Of a DNA stretch of 64,000 bases, positions 56,246 through 64,000 are shown piece by piece (position 1 is the stretch's first letter; the number at the start of each line of letters is the position of its first letter). Both the position numbers and the translations under genes were made by a program. The stretch lies in assembly GCF_003937945.1 (NCBI RefSeq), contig NZ_RSEC01000058.1:62001-126000 (forward strand), written 5' to 3'. The notes beneath the pieces were generated by a model. It did no database searches and was not told the origin of the DNA. It worked only from the letters and a program-made list of their open reading frames with translations. Source of the DNA: Amycolatopsis eburnea. GTDB taxonomy: Bacteria > Actinomycetota > Actinomycetes > Mycobacteriales > Pseudonocardiaceae.

Positions 56246-57810
56246 CGCCAGGAGGGGAGCCAGCGTTCGGCTTCCCACTGGCCGTTCGTGATCGCGATGC
56301 CGTTCAGGATCGGCCACAGCCAGGCGAAGTTCGCCACCACCAGCCCGACGTACAGCGACACCACGAGCAGACCGGTCCCGCGTCTCTCGAACCCGCGCCG
56401 CGCGCTGCCCAGGATCTGGCCGAGGCACAACGTCAAGCCCAGCACCAGGAACGCCGCCAGCGGCGTCGCGTAGAAGAAGTACATCTGGCGGTCGATGTTC
56501 GTGTACCAGAAGACGTACCCGCCGAGGTAGCCGACCAGCACCGCCGCGTAGCGCCAGTCCGCGCGGAAGATCGAGCGCCAGGCCGCCCAGCCGAGCATCG
56601 GGATCGCCGCCCACCACATCGCGGGGGTGCCGATCAGCATCGTCGCGCTGATGCAGCGGGACTCGCCGCAGCCGGTGGCCTCGCCGTTGTAGCTGTAGAG
56701 CATCGGGCGCAGCCCCATCGGCCACGTCCACGGCTTCGACTCCCACGGGTGCGGGTTGTCCTTGGGCGTGACCAGCGTTTCGTGGAAGTGCAGCACGTTG
56801 CCCGTGTAGTCGGCGAGCGAGCGCAGCGCCGGCGGGACCCAGGCGAAGAAGCCCGGCGCGATGTCCTTGATCTCCGTGTAGTGCCGGTCGGTCGCGGTTT
56901 CGCTGGCGAACCACGCCCAGTACGCGGCGAAGTACATGAGGAACGGGATGACCAGGATCGCCCACAGCGCGGGCAGCACGTCCCGGCGGATCGTGCCCAG
57001 CCACGGCCGCTCGACGCCGGCCGCGCGCCGGGCCGCGACGTCGAAGAAGACGGTGAGCAGCCCGAACGCGACGATGTAGTACAGCGCCGACCACTTGACG
57101 CCGAACGTCAGGCCGATCATCAGGCCGGTGCCGAACCGCCACCAGCGGAACCCGAGCTTCGGGCCCCACACCGATTCGTTGACCCAGCCTTCGCGGACGG
57201 CGGTCGCGAGCCGCTCGCGCACCTGGTCGCGGTCGGCGAGCACGCAGGCGAACGCGGCGAGCACGAACAGCGCGATGAAGATGTCGAGCATGCCCATGCG
57301 CGACTGCAGGTGGAGCACGCCGTCGCTGATCACGAGGATGCCGGCGATGGCGCCGAGCAGCGTCGAGCGCGTGAGGCGGCGGGCGATGCGGATGGTCAGC
57401 AGCACGATCAGCGTGCCTGCCAGCGCGGGCATGATCCGCCAGCCCCAGCCGTTGTAGCCGAACAGCCATTCGCCGATCGCGATGAGCTGCTTCGCCAGCG
57501 GCGGGTGGACGACCAGCTCGTAGCCGTAGTTGTCCTCGTAACCGCCGTTGCGCAGCACCTGCCACGCCTGCGGCACGTAGTGCTTCTCGTCGAAGACCGG
57601 GCTGCCCTTGTCCGTCGGCACGCCGAGGTTCTGCAGCCGGACGATCCCGCCGATCAGCGTCAGCACGAGGGTGACGACCCAGCCGCGCAGCCGGTCGGTC
57701 GGCATGCCGCGGCCGAGCAGGGTCACTTCGCGGTCGGTCGGCGGCCGGAGCGCTTCGACCGGGTCCGGCCGGACGCTCTCGTCGTCGGGACGGGTCAGCA
57801 CGGCGGTCAC
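56242..57810 (-). CDS. Protein O-mannosyltransferase (GT39, polyprenyl-phosphate-mannose dependent)
   Basis: A 522-residue membrane glycosyltransferase. The first lumenal loop carries the catalytic Asp-Glu pair in SPVFDEKHY, followed by the VVHPPLAKQLIA segment. About ten membrane helices follow, for example ALAGTLIVLLTIRIARRL and MFYATPLAAFLVLGL-like stretches. The family adds mannose to Ser/Thr of proteins exported through Sec. The start is GTG 57810 with TAGGAT (57818-57823) 7 bases upstream, so it is probably leaderless. It is divergent from rsmI, a pairing common in actinobacteria. Confidence 0.94.
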   Translation of the reverse strand: MTAVLTRPDDESVRPDPVEALRPPTDREVTLLGRGMPTDRLRGWVVTLVLTLIGGIVRLQNLGVPTDKGSPVFDEKHYVPQAWQVLRNGGYEDNYGYELVVHPPLAKQLIAIGEWLFGYNGWGWRIMPALAGTLIVLLTIRIARRLTRSTLLGAIAGILVISDGVLHLQSRMGMLDIFIALFVLAAFACVLADRDQVRERLATAVREGWVNESVWGPKLGFRWWRFGTGLMIGLTFGVKWSALYYIVAFGLLTVFFDVAARRAAGVERPWLGTIRRDVLPALWAILVIPFLMYFAAYWAWFASETATDRHYTEIKDIAPGFFAWVPPALRSLADYTGNVLHFHETLVTPKDNPHPWESKPWTWPMGLRPMLYSYNGEATGCGESRCISATMLIGTPAMWWAAIPMLGWAAWRSIFRADWRYAAVLVGYLGGYVFWYTNIDRQMYFFYATPLAAFLVLGLTLCLGQILGSARRGFERRGTGLLVVSLYVGLVVANFAWLWPILNGIAITNGQWEAERWLPSWR

Positions 57811-57817
57811 GGGGGCG

Positions 57818-57872
57818 ATCCTACGGGCGGGACAGGGCGTCCGTCGTCCGGATCCGCTGATCAGCCTAGGCT
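57818..57872. promoter_or_regulatory. Divergent leaderless promoters for the mannosyltransferase and rsmI genes
   Basis: On the minus strand TAGGAT (57818-57823) lies 7 bases before GTG 57810. On the plus strand TAGGCT (57867-57872) lies 6 bases before GTG 57879. Neither gene has a Shine-Dalgarno sequence. With the usual -10 to start distance, transcription of both would begin at or within a base of the start codon. No -35 boxes are clear. Confidence 0.6.
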
Positions 57873-57878
57873 GGCCGG

Positions 57879-58715
57879 GTGACCCAGGGCCGTCTCATCC
57901 TCGCTGCCACCCCGCTCGGCGACGTCCGCGACGCCTCGCCCCGTCTGGCCGAAGCGCTGACGGAAGCCGACGTCATCGCGGCCGAAGACACCCGCCGCCT
58001 GCGGTCGCTGGCGGCCGCGCTGGAGATCACCCCGCGCGGCCGGGTGGTGAGCTTCTACGAGGACGTCGAGACCGCCCGCCTGCCGAAGCTGCTCGAATCG
58101 TTACGCGCGGGCGAGACGGTCGTGCTGGTGACGGACGCCGGTATGCCCAGTGTGTCCGATCCGGGCTTCCGGCTGGTGTCGGCGTGCGTCGCCGCGGACC
58201 TCCCGGTGACGTGCCTGCCCGGCCCCTCCGCGGTGACGACGGCGCTCGCTTTGTCCGGTTTGCCGTGCGACCGCTTCTGCTTCGAGGGTTTCGCCCCGCG
58301 GAAGCCGGGCGAGCGCACGCGGTGGCTGACGTCGTTGCGCGACGAGCCGCGGACGGCGGTGCTCTTCGAATCCCCGCACCGCTTGGCGTCGTTGCTCGCG
58401 GACGCGGTTTCGGTGCTGGGTCCCGAGCGGCGGGCCGCGGTGTGCCGGGAGCTGACGAAGACGTACGAAGAGGTGAAGCGGGGAACGCTGGCGTCCTTGG
58501 CGGAGTGGGCGGCCGAGGGGGTGCGCGGGGAGATCACGGTGGTCGTCGCGGGTGCCGCGCCGCGGGAGGTGTCGGTGGCGGACCTGGTGTCCGAGGTGGC
58601 GGACCGGGTGGCTTCGGGCGAGCGCCTCAAGTCCGCGGCGGCGGAGGTCGCCGAGGCGGCGGGGGTGTCCAAAAAGGAGCTTTACGACGCCGTGCTGGCG
58701 GCGCGGAAGGCGTGA
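57879..58715 (+). CDS. rsmI: 16S rRNA (cytidine(1402)-2'-O)-methyltransferase
   Basis: A 278-residue tetrapyrrole-methylase-fold enzyme. RsmI hallmarks are ILAATPLGDVRDASPR, IAAEDTRR, LVTDAGMPSVSDPGFRLV, PGPSAVTTALALSGLP and FEGFAPRKPGER. It methylates the 2'-OH of C1402 in the ribosomal decoding centre. The start is GTG 57879. Its stop overlaps the ATG of a 71-residue gene. Linkage to the mannosyltransferase and metG is typical of actinobacteria. Confidence 0.96.
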   Translation: MTQGRLILAATPLGDVRDASPRLAEALTEADVIAAEDTRRLRSLAAALEITPRGRVVSFYEDVETARLPKLLESLRAGETVVLVTDAGMPSVSDPGFRLVSACVAADLPVTCLPGPSAVTTALALSGLPCDRFCFEGFAPRKPGERTRWLTSLRDEPRTAVLFESPHRLASLLADAVSVLGPERRAAVCRELTKTYEEVKRGTLASLAEWAAEGVRGEITVVVAGAAPREVSVADLVSEVADRVASGERLKSAAAEVAEAAGVSKKELYDAVLAARKA

Positions 58716-58930
58716 TGACGCCGGAGCTGCGAGCGGCGCTGAGGAACCTTCGGCGGGTGCGGGCCGAGAAGCCCGGCGATGAACTCGGCACGGCGGCCTT
58801 CGCGGCCTGGCGGGTGGCGATCGCTGAAGCGCTCGAGGAGCTGGCACCCCGGCTGCTCTTCCCCGAGGACCGGCAGCGGGCCGAGGCGGAAGCGCGTGCG
58901 GCCCGGGCCGAAGCGGCCGCGCTCAGGTGA
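58715..58930 (+). CDS. Small hypothetical protein downstream of rsmI
   Basis: A 71-residue, charged, helix-forming protein (MTPELRAALRNLRRVRAEKP; LFPEDRQRAEAEARAARAEA). The frame has normal GC codon bias, and its ATG overlaps the rsmI TGA (TGATG), which suggests coupled translation. The C-terminal half could form a short coiled coil. No family is recognised. It overlaps the convergent TetR gene by 8 bases. Confidence 0.6.
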   Translation: MTPELRAALRNLRRVRAEKPGDELGTAAFAAWRVAIAEALEELAPRLLFPEDRQRAEAEARAARAEAAALR

Positions 58931-59456
58931 GCAGCGCCGTCACCGCGGCGTGTGCCTTCGCCGCGTCCGGGGCGTCACCCGTGATCACGTCCGTGTACAC
59001 GAACGACTCGCCGATCCGCACCAGCAGGTAGGCCAGATCCGGCACCGGCAACGGCGGCACCAGCCGTCCCGCCGAGACCTCTCCCGACAGCAGCTCCGCC
59101 AGCTTCGCGGTCGTCCGCTGCTGGCACACGCTCGCGCGCGTCGTCAGCAGCCGCAGCGCGCGCTCGGGTTCGCGGCGCAGGAAATCGCGGAACGGCGGGG
59201 AGTCGTTCGCGAACCGGACGTACCCGCTCACGAAGTCCGCCACCCCCGCCGCGCCGCGCCCCGCGCACGTGGGCCACAAGCGGGCGATCGACGCCGACGA
59301 TAGCGACCACAGGATCTCGCCCAGCAGCCGGTCGCGGGAGCCCACCCGGCGGTGCAGGGTGGCGCGGCTGATGGCCAGGTCCTCCGCCAGTTCGCCCATG
59401 TCGACGCGGCGGCCGGACAGGAACCACTCGCGGGCCCGTTCGAACTCCTGAGACAT
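58923..59456 (-). CDS. TetR-like regulator (QsdR type)
   Basis: A 177-residue regulator. The helix-turn-helix is VDMGELAEDLAISRATLHRRVGSRDRLLGEILW (read in part), close to QsdR-type TetR proteins with a short N-terminus. The C-terminal domain has FRDFLRREPERALRLL and YLLVRIGESFVYTDV. The start is ATG 59456, which lies inside a perfect inverted repeat (59449-59472). It is divergent from the quinone oxidoreductase gene, its probable target. Confidence 0.88.
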   Translation of the reverse strand: MSQEFERAREWFLSGRRVDMGELAEDLAISRATLHRRVGSRDRLLGEILWSLSSASIARLWPTCAGRGAAGVADFVSGYVRFANDSPPFRDFLRREPERALRLLTTRASVCQQRTTAKLAELLSGEVSAGRLVPPLPVPDLAYLLVRIGESFVYTDVITGDAPDAAKAHAAVTALLT

Positions 59457-59472
59457 ATGCCAGAATGTCTCA
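59449..59472. promoter_or_regulatory. Probable TetR operator between the TetR and quinone oxidoreductase genes
   Basis: TGAGACAT (59449-59456) and ATGTCTCA (59465-59472) are perfect inverted repeats around 8 bases. The left arm contains the start codon of the TetR gene and the right arm is 26 bases before the oxidoreductase ATG, where its -10 region would be. Binding would block both genes. Confidence 0.68.
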
Positions 59473-59498
59473 CAGCCACGACGGAGAGGGAACACGAC

Positions 59499-60455
59499 AT
59501 GCGCGCAGTGCAGGTGACCGAGTTCGGCGGACCCGAGGTGCTCACGCCGGTCGAGCTGCCCGACCCGGTGGCCGGGCCCGGTGAGGTGCTCATCGACGTC
59601 GAGCGGATCGGCGTCAACTACGCCGACACCCACCAGGCCGAGAACAGCTACCTGGCGCCGTCGAAGCTGCCGCTCGTCCCCGGCGGCGAGGTGGTCGGGA
59701 CCAGCGGCGGCAAGCGGGTCGTCGCGCTGCTGAACGGCGGGGGCGGGTACGCCGAGAAGGCCGTCGCGCCCGAGGCCACGACGTTCCCGGTGCCCGACGG
59801 CGTCGACGACCTCACCGCGCTGTCCATGCTGGTCCAGGGCACCACCGCGTGGGTCCTGCTGAAGAAGAACGCCCACCTCGAGCCGGGCGAGTCGGTCGTC
59901 GTGCACGCCGCCGCCGGCGGGGTCGGGACCATCGCCGTGCAGCTCGCCAAGGCCTGGGGCGCCGGCCGCGTCATCGCCACCGCCAGCAGCGACGAGAAGC
60001 GCGCGCTCGCCCTCGAACTCGGCGCCGACGTCGCGATCGACTCGCGCGCGGAGGACATGACCGCCGCGCTGGTCGAGGCGAACGGCGGCCGCCGCGTCGA
60101 CGTCGTGCTGGACATGGTCGGCGGGACCACCACCGACCAGAGCATCGCCGCGCTGGCGCCGTTCGGCAGGCTGGCGTTCTACGGCATGGCCGGGCGCGAA
60201 AGCCCGAAGCCGGTCGAGCTGCGCAACCTCCTCGGGCACAGCACGACCATCAGCGGCATGTGGCTCCCGCACGTCTTCCGCCTGCCCGGCAACGTCTTCG
60301 GGACAGCGCTGACCGACCTCTTCGACCTGGTGCTGGCGGGCAAGCTCAAGGCGATCCCGGGCGGCGAGTACGCGCTCGCGGACGCCCGCGCCGCGCACGA
60401 AGCCCTGCGCTCCCGCAAGACCGTCGGCAAGCTACTGCTCGACCCCGGCAAGTAG
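59499..60455 (+). CDS. NADPH:quinone oxidoreductase / zeta-crystallin-like (zinc-free MDR)
   Basis: A 318-residue medium-chain reductase. It has VTEFGGPEVLTPVELPDP, IGVNYADTHQ, PLVPGGEVVG, the Rossmann motif VVHAAAGGVGTIAVQLAKAWG, and the C-terminal DARAAHEALRSRKTVGKLLL. The zinc-binding cysteines of alcohol dehydrogenases are missing. It would reduce quinones or enones with NADPH. The start is ATG 59499 with GGAGAGGG 8 bases upstream. It is probably repressed by the divergent TetR protein. Confidence 0.93.
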   Translation: MRAVQVTEFGGPEVLTPVELPDPVAGPGEVLIDVERIGVNYADTHQAENSYLAPSKLPLVPGGEVVGTSGGKRVVALLNGGGGYAEKAVAPEATTFPVPDGVDDLTALSMLVQGTTAWVLLKKNAHLEPGESVVVHAAAGGVGTIAVQLAKAWGAGRVIATASSDEKRALALELGADVAIDSRAEDMTAALVEANGGRRVDVVLDMVGGTTTDQSIAALAPFGRLAFYGMAGRESPKPVELRNLLGHSTTISGMWLPHVFRLPGNVFGTALTDLFDLVLAGKLKAIPGGEYALADARAAHEALRSRKTVGKLLLDPGK

Positions 60456-61679
60456 GGCTTCCAGGGGTGCCGCCTTGTGGAGGCACTCCTGCCACTCCGC
60501 CTCCGGGTCCGAATCCGCCGTGATCCCGCCCCCGACGCCGAGGGCGATCGCGCCGGCCGCGATCTCGAACGTCCGGATCGCGACGTTCAGCTCCAGCCCG
60601 GCCGCGGGCGACAGCAGCCCGATCGCGCCGGTGTAGACGCCGCGGCCGCCGGGCTCCAGCGAAGCGATCAGGTCGAGCGCGCGGATCTTCGGCGCGCCCG
60701 TCACCGAGCCCGGCGGGAACGTCGCGGCCAGCAGGTCGGCGTCGGACACCGCCGGGCGCAGCGTGCCCGTCACCGTCGAGTCCAGGTGCCACACGCCCGG
60801 TGCCGGGCGGACCCGCAGCAGCGAAGGCACGGTCACCGACCCGACCTCGCACACCCGGCCGAGGTCGTTGCGCACCAGGTCGGTGATCATCACGTTCTCC
60901 GCGACGTCCTTGGCGGACCGGCGCAGCAGCTCGGCGTTGCCGTCGTCGGCGGGCCCGCGCCGGGGGAGCGTCCCCTTGATCGGCGTCGAGCGCACCGCCC
61001 GCCCGTGGCGCGCGAGGAACAGCTCCGGCGAGAACGAGACCACCGAGCCCCACGCGCCGGACAGGAAGGCCGCGCGGCGCGGGGCCAGCGACGAAACCCC
61101 GGCCGCGAACAACGCCGCGGGCGAGCCCGAGAACGTGCCCGTGAACCGCGAGCAGATGTTCGCCTGGAACAGCTCGCCCGCCTCGATCGCGTGCACGCAC
61201 GCCTTCACCGCGTCCCGGTGCTCCGAGGGCAGCGGCCGCCGCAGCGGTCCCGCCGACCACGTCGACGCGGGCGGGGCGGACGCCAGCAGCGCCTCCATCG
61301 TGGACACCGGCGGGCCGCCGCCGTCCAGGGACTCGAGGTGGCAGGTGCCGGAACCGGACCACCGCAGCACGTGGTCCGCCCAGCCCCACGCCGACGGCGG
61401 CAGGAACCCGGTGCGGCCCGAGGGGTCCGCGAGGTCGTACCCGAGGTAGCCGAACCAGCCGCCGCCGATCACGTCCGGCGGGGCGTCGAGCACCGGCGCG
61501 ACGGGGAAGGCGCCGGGGGACACGGTGAGCGAAGGCGCGATCACCGCCTGCGCGCCGAACCACTCGCCGGACAGCATCGCGGGCGGCGGCAGCCCGCGGG
61601 CGGCGGCGTGGCGGGCGAGCACCGCGAACGCGCGCGCGGGCGTGACGTCCGTCCGCAGTGGGGTGCTCGACACGCGCAT
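60432..61679 (-). CDS. pabB: Aminodeoxychorismate synthase component I
   Basis: A 415-residue chorismate-binding enzyme. Visible family motifs are GGGWFGYLGYDL, the PIKGTLPRRG segment, ITDLVRNDLGRVCEVGSV, TFPPGSVTGAPKIRALD, GVYTGAIG, and GVGGGITADSDPEAEW. PabB converts chorismate with ammonia to 4-amino-4-deoxychorismate for folate; TrpE-like or isochorismate-type activity cannot be fully excluded from sequence reading. The start is ATG 61679 with TGGTAT 6 bases upstream. No amidotransferase (pabA) gene is adjacent. It overlaps the convergent oxidoreductase gene by 24 bases. Confidence 0.88.
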   Translation of the reverse strand: MRVSSTPLRTDVTPARAFAVLARHAAARGLPPPAMLSGEWFGAQAVIAPSLTVSPGAFPVAPVLDAPPDVIGGGWFGYLGYDLADPSGRTGFLPPSAWGWADHVLRWSGSGTCHLESLDGGGPPVSTMEALLASAPPASTWSAGPLRRPLPSEHRDAVKACVHAIEAGELFQANICSRFTGTFSGSPAALFAAGVSSLAPRRAAFLSGAWGSVVSFSPELFLARHGRAVRSTPIKGTLPRRGPADDGNAELLRRSAKDVAENVMITDLVRNDLGRVCEVGSVTVPSLLRVRPAPGVWHLDSTVTGTLRPAVSDADLLAATFPPGSVTGAPKIRALDLIASLEPGGRGVYTGAIGLLSPAAGLELNVAIRTFEIAAGAIALGVGGGITADSDPEAEWQECLHKAAPLEALLAGVEQ

Positions 61680-61698
61680 GGCGCCATACCACCACAGG

Positions 61699-62313
61699 TC
61701 AGAGCAGCAAGTCGCCCAATGTGAACGGGTACACGACGGCGTTCTGCTCCACCGGCCCGGTGATGCCGGGGACGTCCGCGGCGCACGCGTGCTGGTGCAG
61801 GCCGAGCCGCGAGTGGAACCAGCCCGGCCGGCCGGGGATGCCGTTGTGCCGGGTCAGCCAGAGGATGACCTCGCTGTCGGCCCAGCGGTCCGGGTGCAGC
61901 CGGTTCGCCCAGCAGTCGTGGTCGGCGTAGACCAGCACCCGCTCGATGCGCGCCGCGTGCCGGACGTGCTTGATCCACGCCTTGATGAACCGGTCGTCGA
62001 CGCTCGGCGCCGCCACCTCCAGCGCCGGCGCGAGCGACCCGGTGGCGAACGCGCCGAGCCTGCTGGCCGTGCGCACGAAGTGGTCGGCCTGGTCGTGCAC
62101 CGCGCCGGGCCGCGCGTAGTGCCGCCCGCCGACGTGCAGCCCGGCCTCCTGCGCCCCGGCCAGGTTCCGCTCCGCGGCGCCGTTGCTCCAGTTGACGTTC
62201 TCGCTGATCGTCACCGACACGAACTTCGTGTCCGCCGCGCGGACGGCGTGCCAGTCGGACACCCGCTCACGGTGGGACAGCGAGATCCCGCGTTCGCTCT
62301 CCGGCTCCGTCAC
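61699..62313 (-). CDS. GH25-like (lysozyme-fold) protein with altered catalytic residues
   Basis: A 204-residue protein resembling GH25 muramidases: GISLSHRERVSDWHAVRAAD, KFVSVTISENVNW, GLHVGGRHYARPG, VLVYADHDCWANRL and WADSEVILWLTRHN. GH25 enzymes usually read GIDVSH at the first site and LDVE at the catalytic strand. Here these read GISLSH and LEVA, so the Asp and Glu needed for hydrolysis appear lost. There is no signal peptide. It may be a binding protein or a changed enzyme. The start is GTG 62313, preceded by GGGGGCGGGA. Confidence 0.72.
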   Translation of the reverse strand: MTEPESERGISLSHRERVSDWHAVRAADTKFVSVTISENVNWSNGAAERNLAGAQEAGLHVGGRHYARPGAVHDQADHFVRTASRLGAFATGSLAPALEVAAPSVDDRFIKAWIKHVRHAARIERVLVYADHDCWANRLHPDRWADSEVILWLTRHNGIPGRPGWFHSRLGLHQHACAADVPGITGPVEQNAVVYPFTLGDLLL

Positions 62314-62536
62314 AGTCCCGCCCCCGCCACTTCGGTGGAGAGCACACCATACGTCGCGGACGGCGGACCCGCAGTGACACACACGCGGTTGATCAGGCGG
62401 TTTCCCGCTCCTCGGGTACCGCGGCACGGTCACAGCGGTCCGCGCGGCGCCACTCGCCGCGGCCGGCCGGGGGCGTGGCGCCCACCGGGCCTCCCTCCCG
62501 ACAAAGCGCGTGACGGCCTCCGTAGGCTAATAAGGT
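62314..62536. other. Intergenic region upstream of metG
   Basis: This 223-base stretch holds divergent promoters. TAGGCT (62523-62528) lies 8 bases before the metG ATG and is a likely -10 box giving a near-leaderless mRNA; AAGG at 62533 is too close to act as a normal ribosome binding site. I see no tRNA, riboswitch or repeat here. Confidence 0.45.
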
Positions 62537-64000
62537 ATGAGCACCCCTGTGTTGACCGCGGTGGCCTGGCCCTACGCCAACGGCCCCCGCCACATCGGCC
62601 ACGTGTCCGGATTCGGCGTCCCGTCCGACGTCTTCTCCCGCTACCAGCGAATGGCCGGCAACCGGGTGCTCATGGTGTCCGGCACCGACGAACACGGGAC
62701 CCCGATCACCGTCCAGGCGGACAAGGAGGACTCGACCCCGCAGGAGACGGCGGACAAGTACACCCGCCAGATCGGCACCGACCTGCAGGGCCTCGGCCTC
62801 TCCTACGACCTGTTCACCCGGACCACGACCGGCAACCACGCCGAGGTGACGCAGCAGATCTTCCTGGCGCTGCACCGCAACGGCTACGTCGTCCCGAAGA
62901 CGACCCGGGGCGCGATCAGCCCGTCCACCGGCCGCACGCTGCCCGACCGCTACGTCGAGGGCACCTGCCCGATCTGCGGGTACGACGGCGCGCGCGGCGA
63001 CCAGTGCGACAACTGCGGCAACCAGCTCGACGCCGCGGAGCTGATCAACCCGAAGTCGCGGATCAACGGCGAGACGCCGAAGTTCGTCGAGACCGAGCAC
63101 TACTTCCTGGACCTGCCGGCGTTCACCAAGACCCTCGGCGACTGGCTGGGCACCAAGACCGACTGGCGCCCGAACGTCCTCAACTTCACCAAGAACCTGA
63201 TCGACGACATGCGGCCCCGGCCGATCACCCGCGACCTCGACTGGGGCGTCAAGATCCCCCTCGAAGGCTGGCGCGACCAGCCGCTGAAGCGGTTCTACGT
63301 CTGGTTCGACGCGGTGATCGGGTACTTCTCGGCCAGCGTCGAGTGGGCGCGGCGCTCCGGCAACCCGGACGCGTGGCAGGAGTGGTGGAACAACGCCGAC
63401 GCCCGGTCGTACTACTTCATGGGCAAGGACAACATCACCTTCCACGCCCAGATCTGGCCGGCGCTGCTGTTCGGGCACAACGGCGAGGGCGACAAGGGCG
63501 GTGAGCCCGGCAAGTACGGCCGGCTGCACCTGCCGGACGAGATCGTCTCCAGCGAGTTCCTCACCATGAGCGGCTCGAAGTTCTCGACCTCGCGCGGGCG
63601 CGTGATCTACGTCGAGGACTTCCTGCGCGACTTCGGCCCGGACACGCTGCGGTACTTCATCTCGGTCGCCGGCCCGGAGACCCAGGACACCGACTTCACC
63701 TGGGACGAGTTCGTCCGCCGGACCAACTTCGAGCTGGCCAACGAGTGGGGCAACCTGGTCAACCGGTCCATCTCGATGGCGCACAAGAACGTCGGCGCCA
63801 TCCCGCGGCCGGAGGCCCCGACGGCGGCCGACGAGGAGCTGAAGGCGCTTTCGCGCAAGGCGTTCGACACCGCGGGCGCACACCTGGCCCGGTCCCGGTT
63901 CAAGCTGGCGGCGGCCGAGGCGATGAAGGTGGTCACCGCGGCGAACAAGTACATCTCCGACCAGGAGCCGTGGAAGCTCAAGGACGACCCCACCCGGCGC
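62537..64000 (+). CDS. metG: Methionyl-tRNA synthetase, 5' part (cut by window end)
   Basis: The first 488 residues of a class I tRNA synthetase. The HIGH motif is in PRHIGHVSG, the zinc knuckle is CPICG...CDNCG (about residues 145-165), and the KMSKS loop reads [29 protein letters not shown] and the anticodon-binding region ([13 protein letters not shown]) also match MetRS. The frame is open to the window edge. The start is ATG 62537. Confidence 0.97.
   Translation, partial: MSTPVLTAVAWPYANGPRHIGHVSGFGVPSDVFSRYQRMAGNRVLMVSGTDEHGTPITVQADKEDSTPQETADKYTRQIGTDLQGLGLSYDLFTRTTTGNHAEVTQQIFLALHRNGYVVPKTTRGAISPSTGRTLPDRYVEGTCPICGYDGARGDQCDNCGNQLDAAELINPKSRINGETPKFVETEHYFLDLPAFTKTLGDWLGTKTDWRPNVLNFTKNLIDDMRPRPITRDLDWGVKIPLEGWRDQPLKRFYVWFDAVIGYFSASVEWARRSGNPDAWQEWWNNADARSYYFMGKDNITFHAQIWPALLFGHNGEGDKGGEPGKYGRLHLPDEIVSSEFLTMSGSKFSTSRGRVIYVEDFLRDFGPDTLRYFISVAGPETQDTDFTWDEFVRRTNFELANEWGNLVNRSISMAHKNVGAIPRPEAPTAADEELKALSRKAFDTAGAHLARSRFKLAAAEAMKVVTAANKYISDQEPWKLKDDPTRR

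Noticed and set aside
60432-61679. PabB-like enzyme as a salicylate or isochorismate synthase feeding the aryl ligase
   Set aside because: It is 30 kb from the cluster, in a housekeeping neighbourhood, on the other strand, and its motifs fit aminodeoxychorismate synthase.

Overview
The window is very GC-rich with strong third-position GC bias, ATG/GTG starts and many short start-stop overlaps, as expected of an actinomycete. A 368-residue enolase-superfamily protein (29837-30943) matches the Amycolatopsis N-acylamino acid racemase in length and in the numbering of its catalytic lysines (K163, K263). The genus Amycolatopsis, or a close pseudonocardial relative, is therefore likely.

Positions 109-30943 hold a nonribosomal peptide gene cluster. 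A divergent TetR regulator is followed by a first rightward block: an S9 peptidase, a two-module synthetase (C-A-PCP-C-A-PCP), a DHA2 exporter, a one-module synthetase ending in an epimerase (C-A-PCP-E), an amidohydrolase and a second MFS carrier. After a 131-base gap with a small inverted repeat comes a tightly packed 12-gene operon (18559-30943): MbtH-like protein, luciferase-like monooxygenase, flavin reductase, aryl-AMP ligase, DegT aminotransferase, second luciferase-like monooxygenase, 4-oxalocrotonate-type tautomerase, sarcosine-oxidase-type flavoenzyme, a free PCP-E protein whose carrier serine is Asp, N-acyl-D-amino-acid deacylase, acyltransferase and N-acylamino acid racemase. I infer two supply routes. 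One makes an ortho-hydroxy aryl starter, with 3-hydroxypicolinate a better fit to the local genes than salicylate. The other interconverts L- and D-amino acids through N-acyl intermediates. No thioesterase and no aryl carrier domain are visible.

From 30957 to 47558 lies a mixed region: secreted alpha/beta hydrolase, P450 with a divergent DUF574-type methyltransferase, a degenerate GGDEF-EAL protein, an EamA transporter, a DUF2786 protein, GNAT, SGNH-hydrolase/TetR pair, an ECF41-type sigma factor facing an FMN-reductase/SnoaL fusion, a GAF regulator facing an aldehyde dehydrogenase/DUF779 operon, and an M20 peptidase.

From 47612 to the end are mostly core functions: MOSC protein/TetR, GH20 hexosaminidase, acyl-CoA synthetase, membrane-anchored Ser/Thr kinase, methyltransferase, AraC regulator, GNAT plus protein mannosyltransferase, rsmI, TetR facing a quinone oxidoreductase, pabB, a GH25-like protein with altered catalytic residues, and the 5' part of metG.

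Many genes outside the biosynthetic operon lack a Shine-Dalgarno sequence and have a TANNNT-type -10 box 6-8 bases before the start codon, which suggests leaderless transcripts. Several regulator genes sit beside inverted repeats that are probably their operators.
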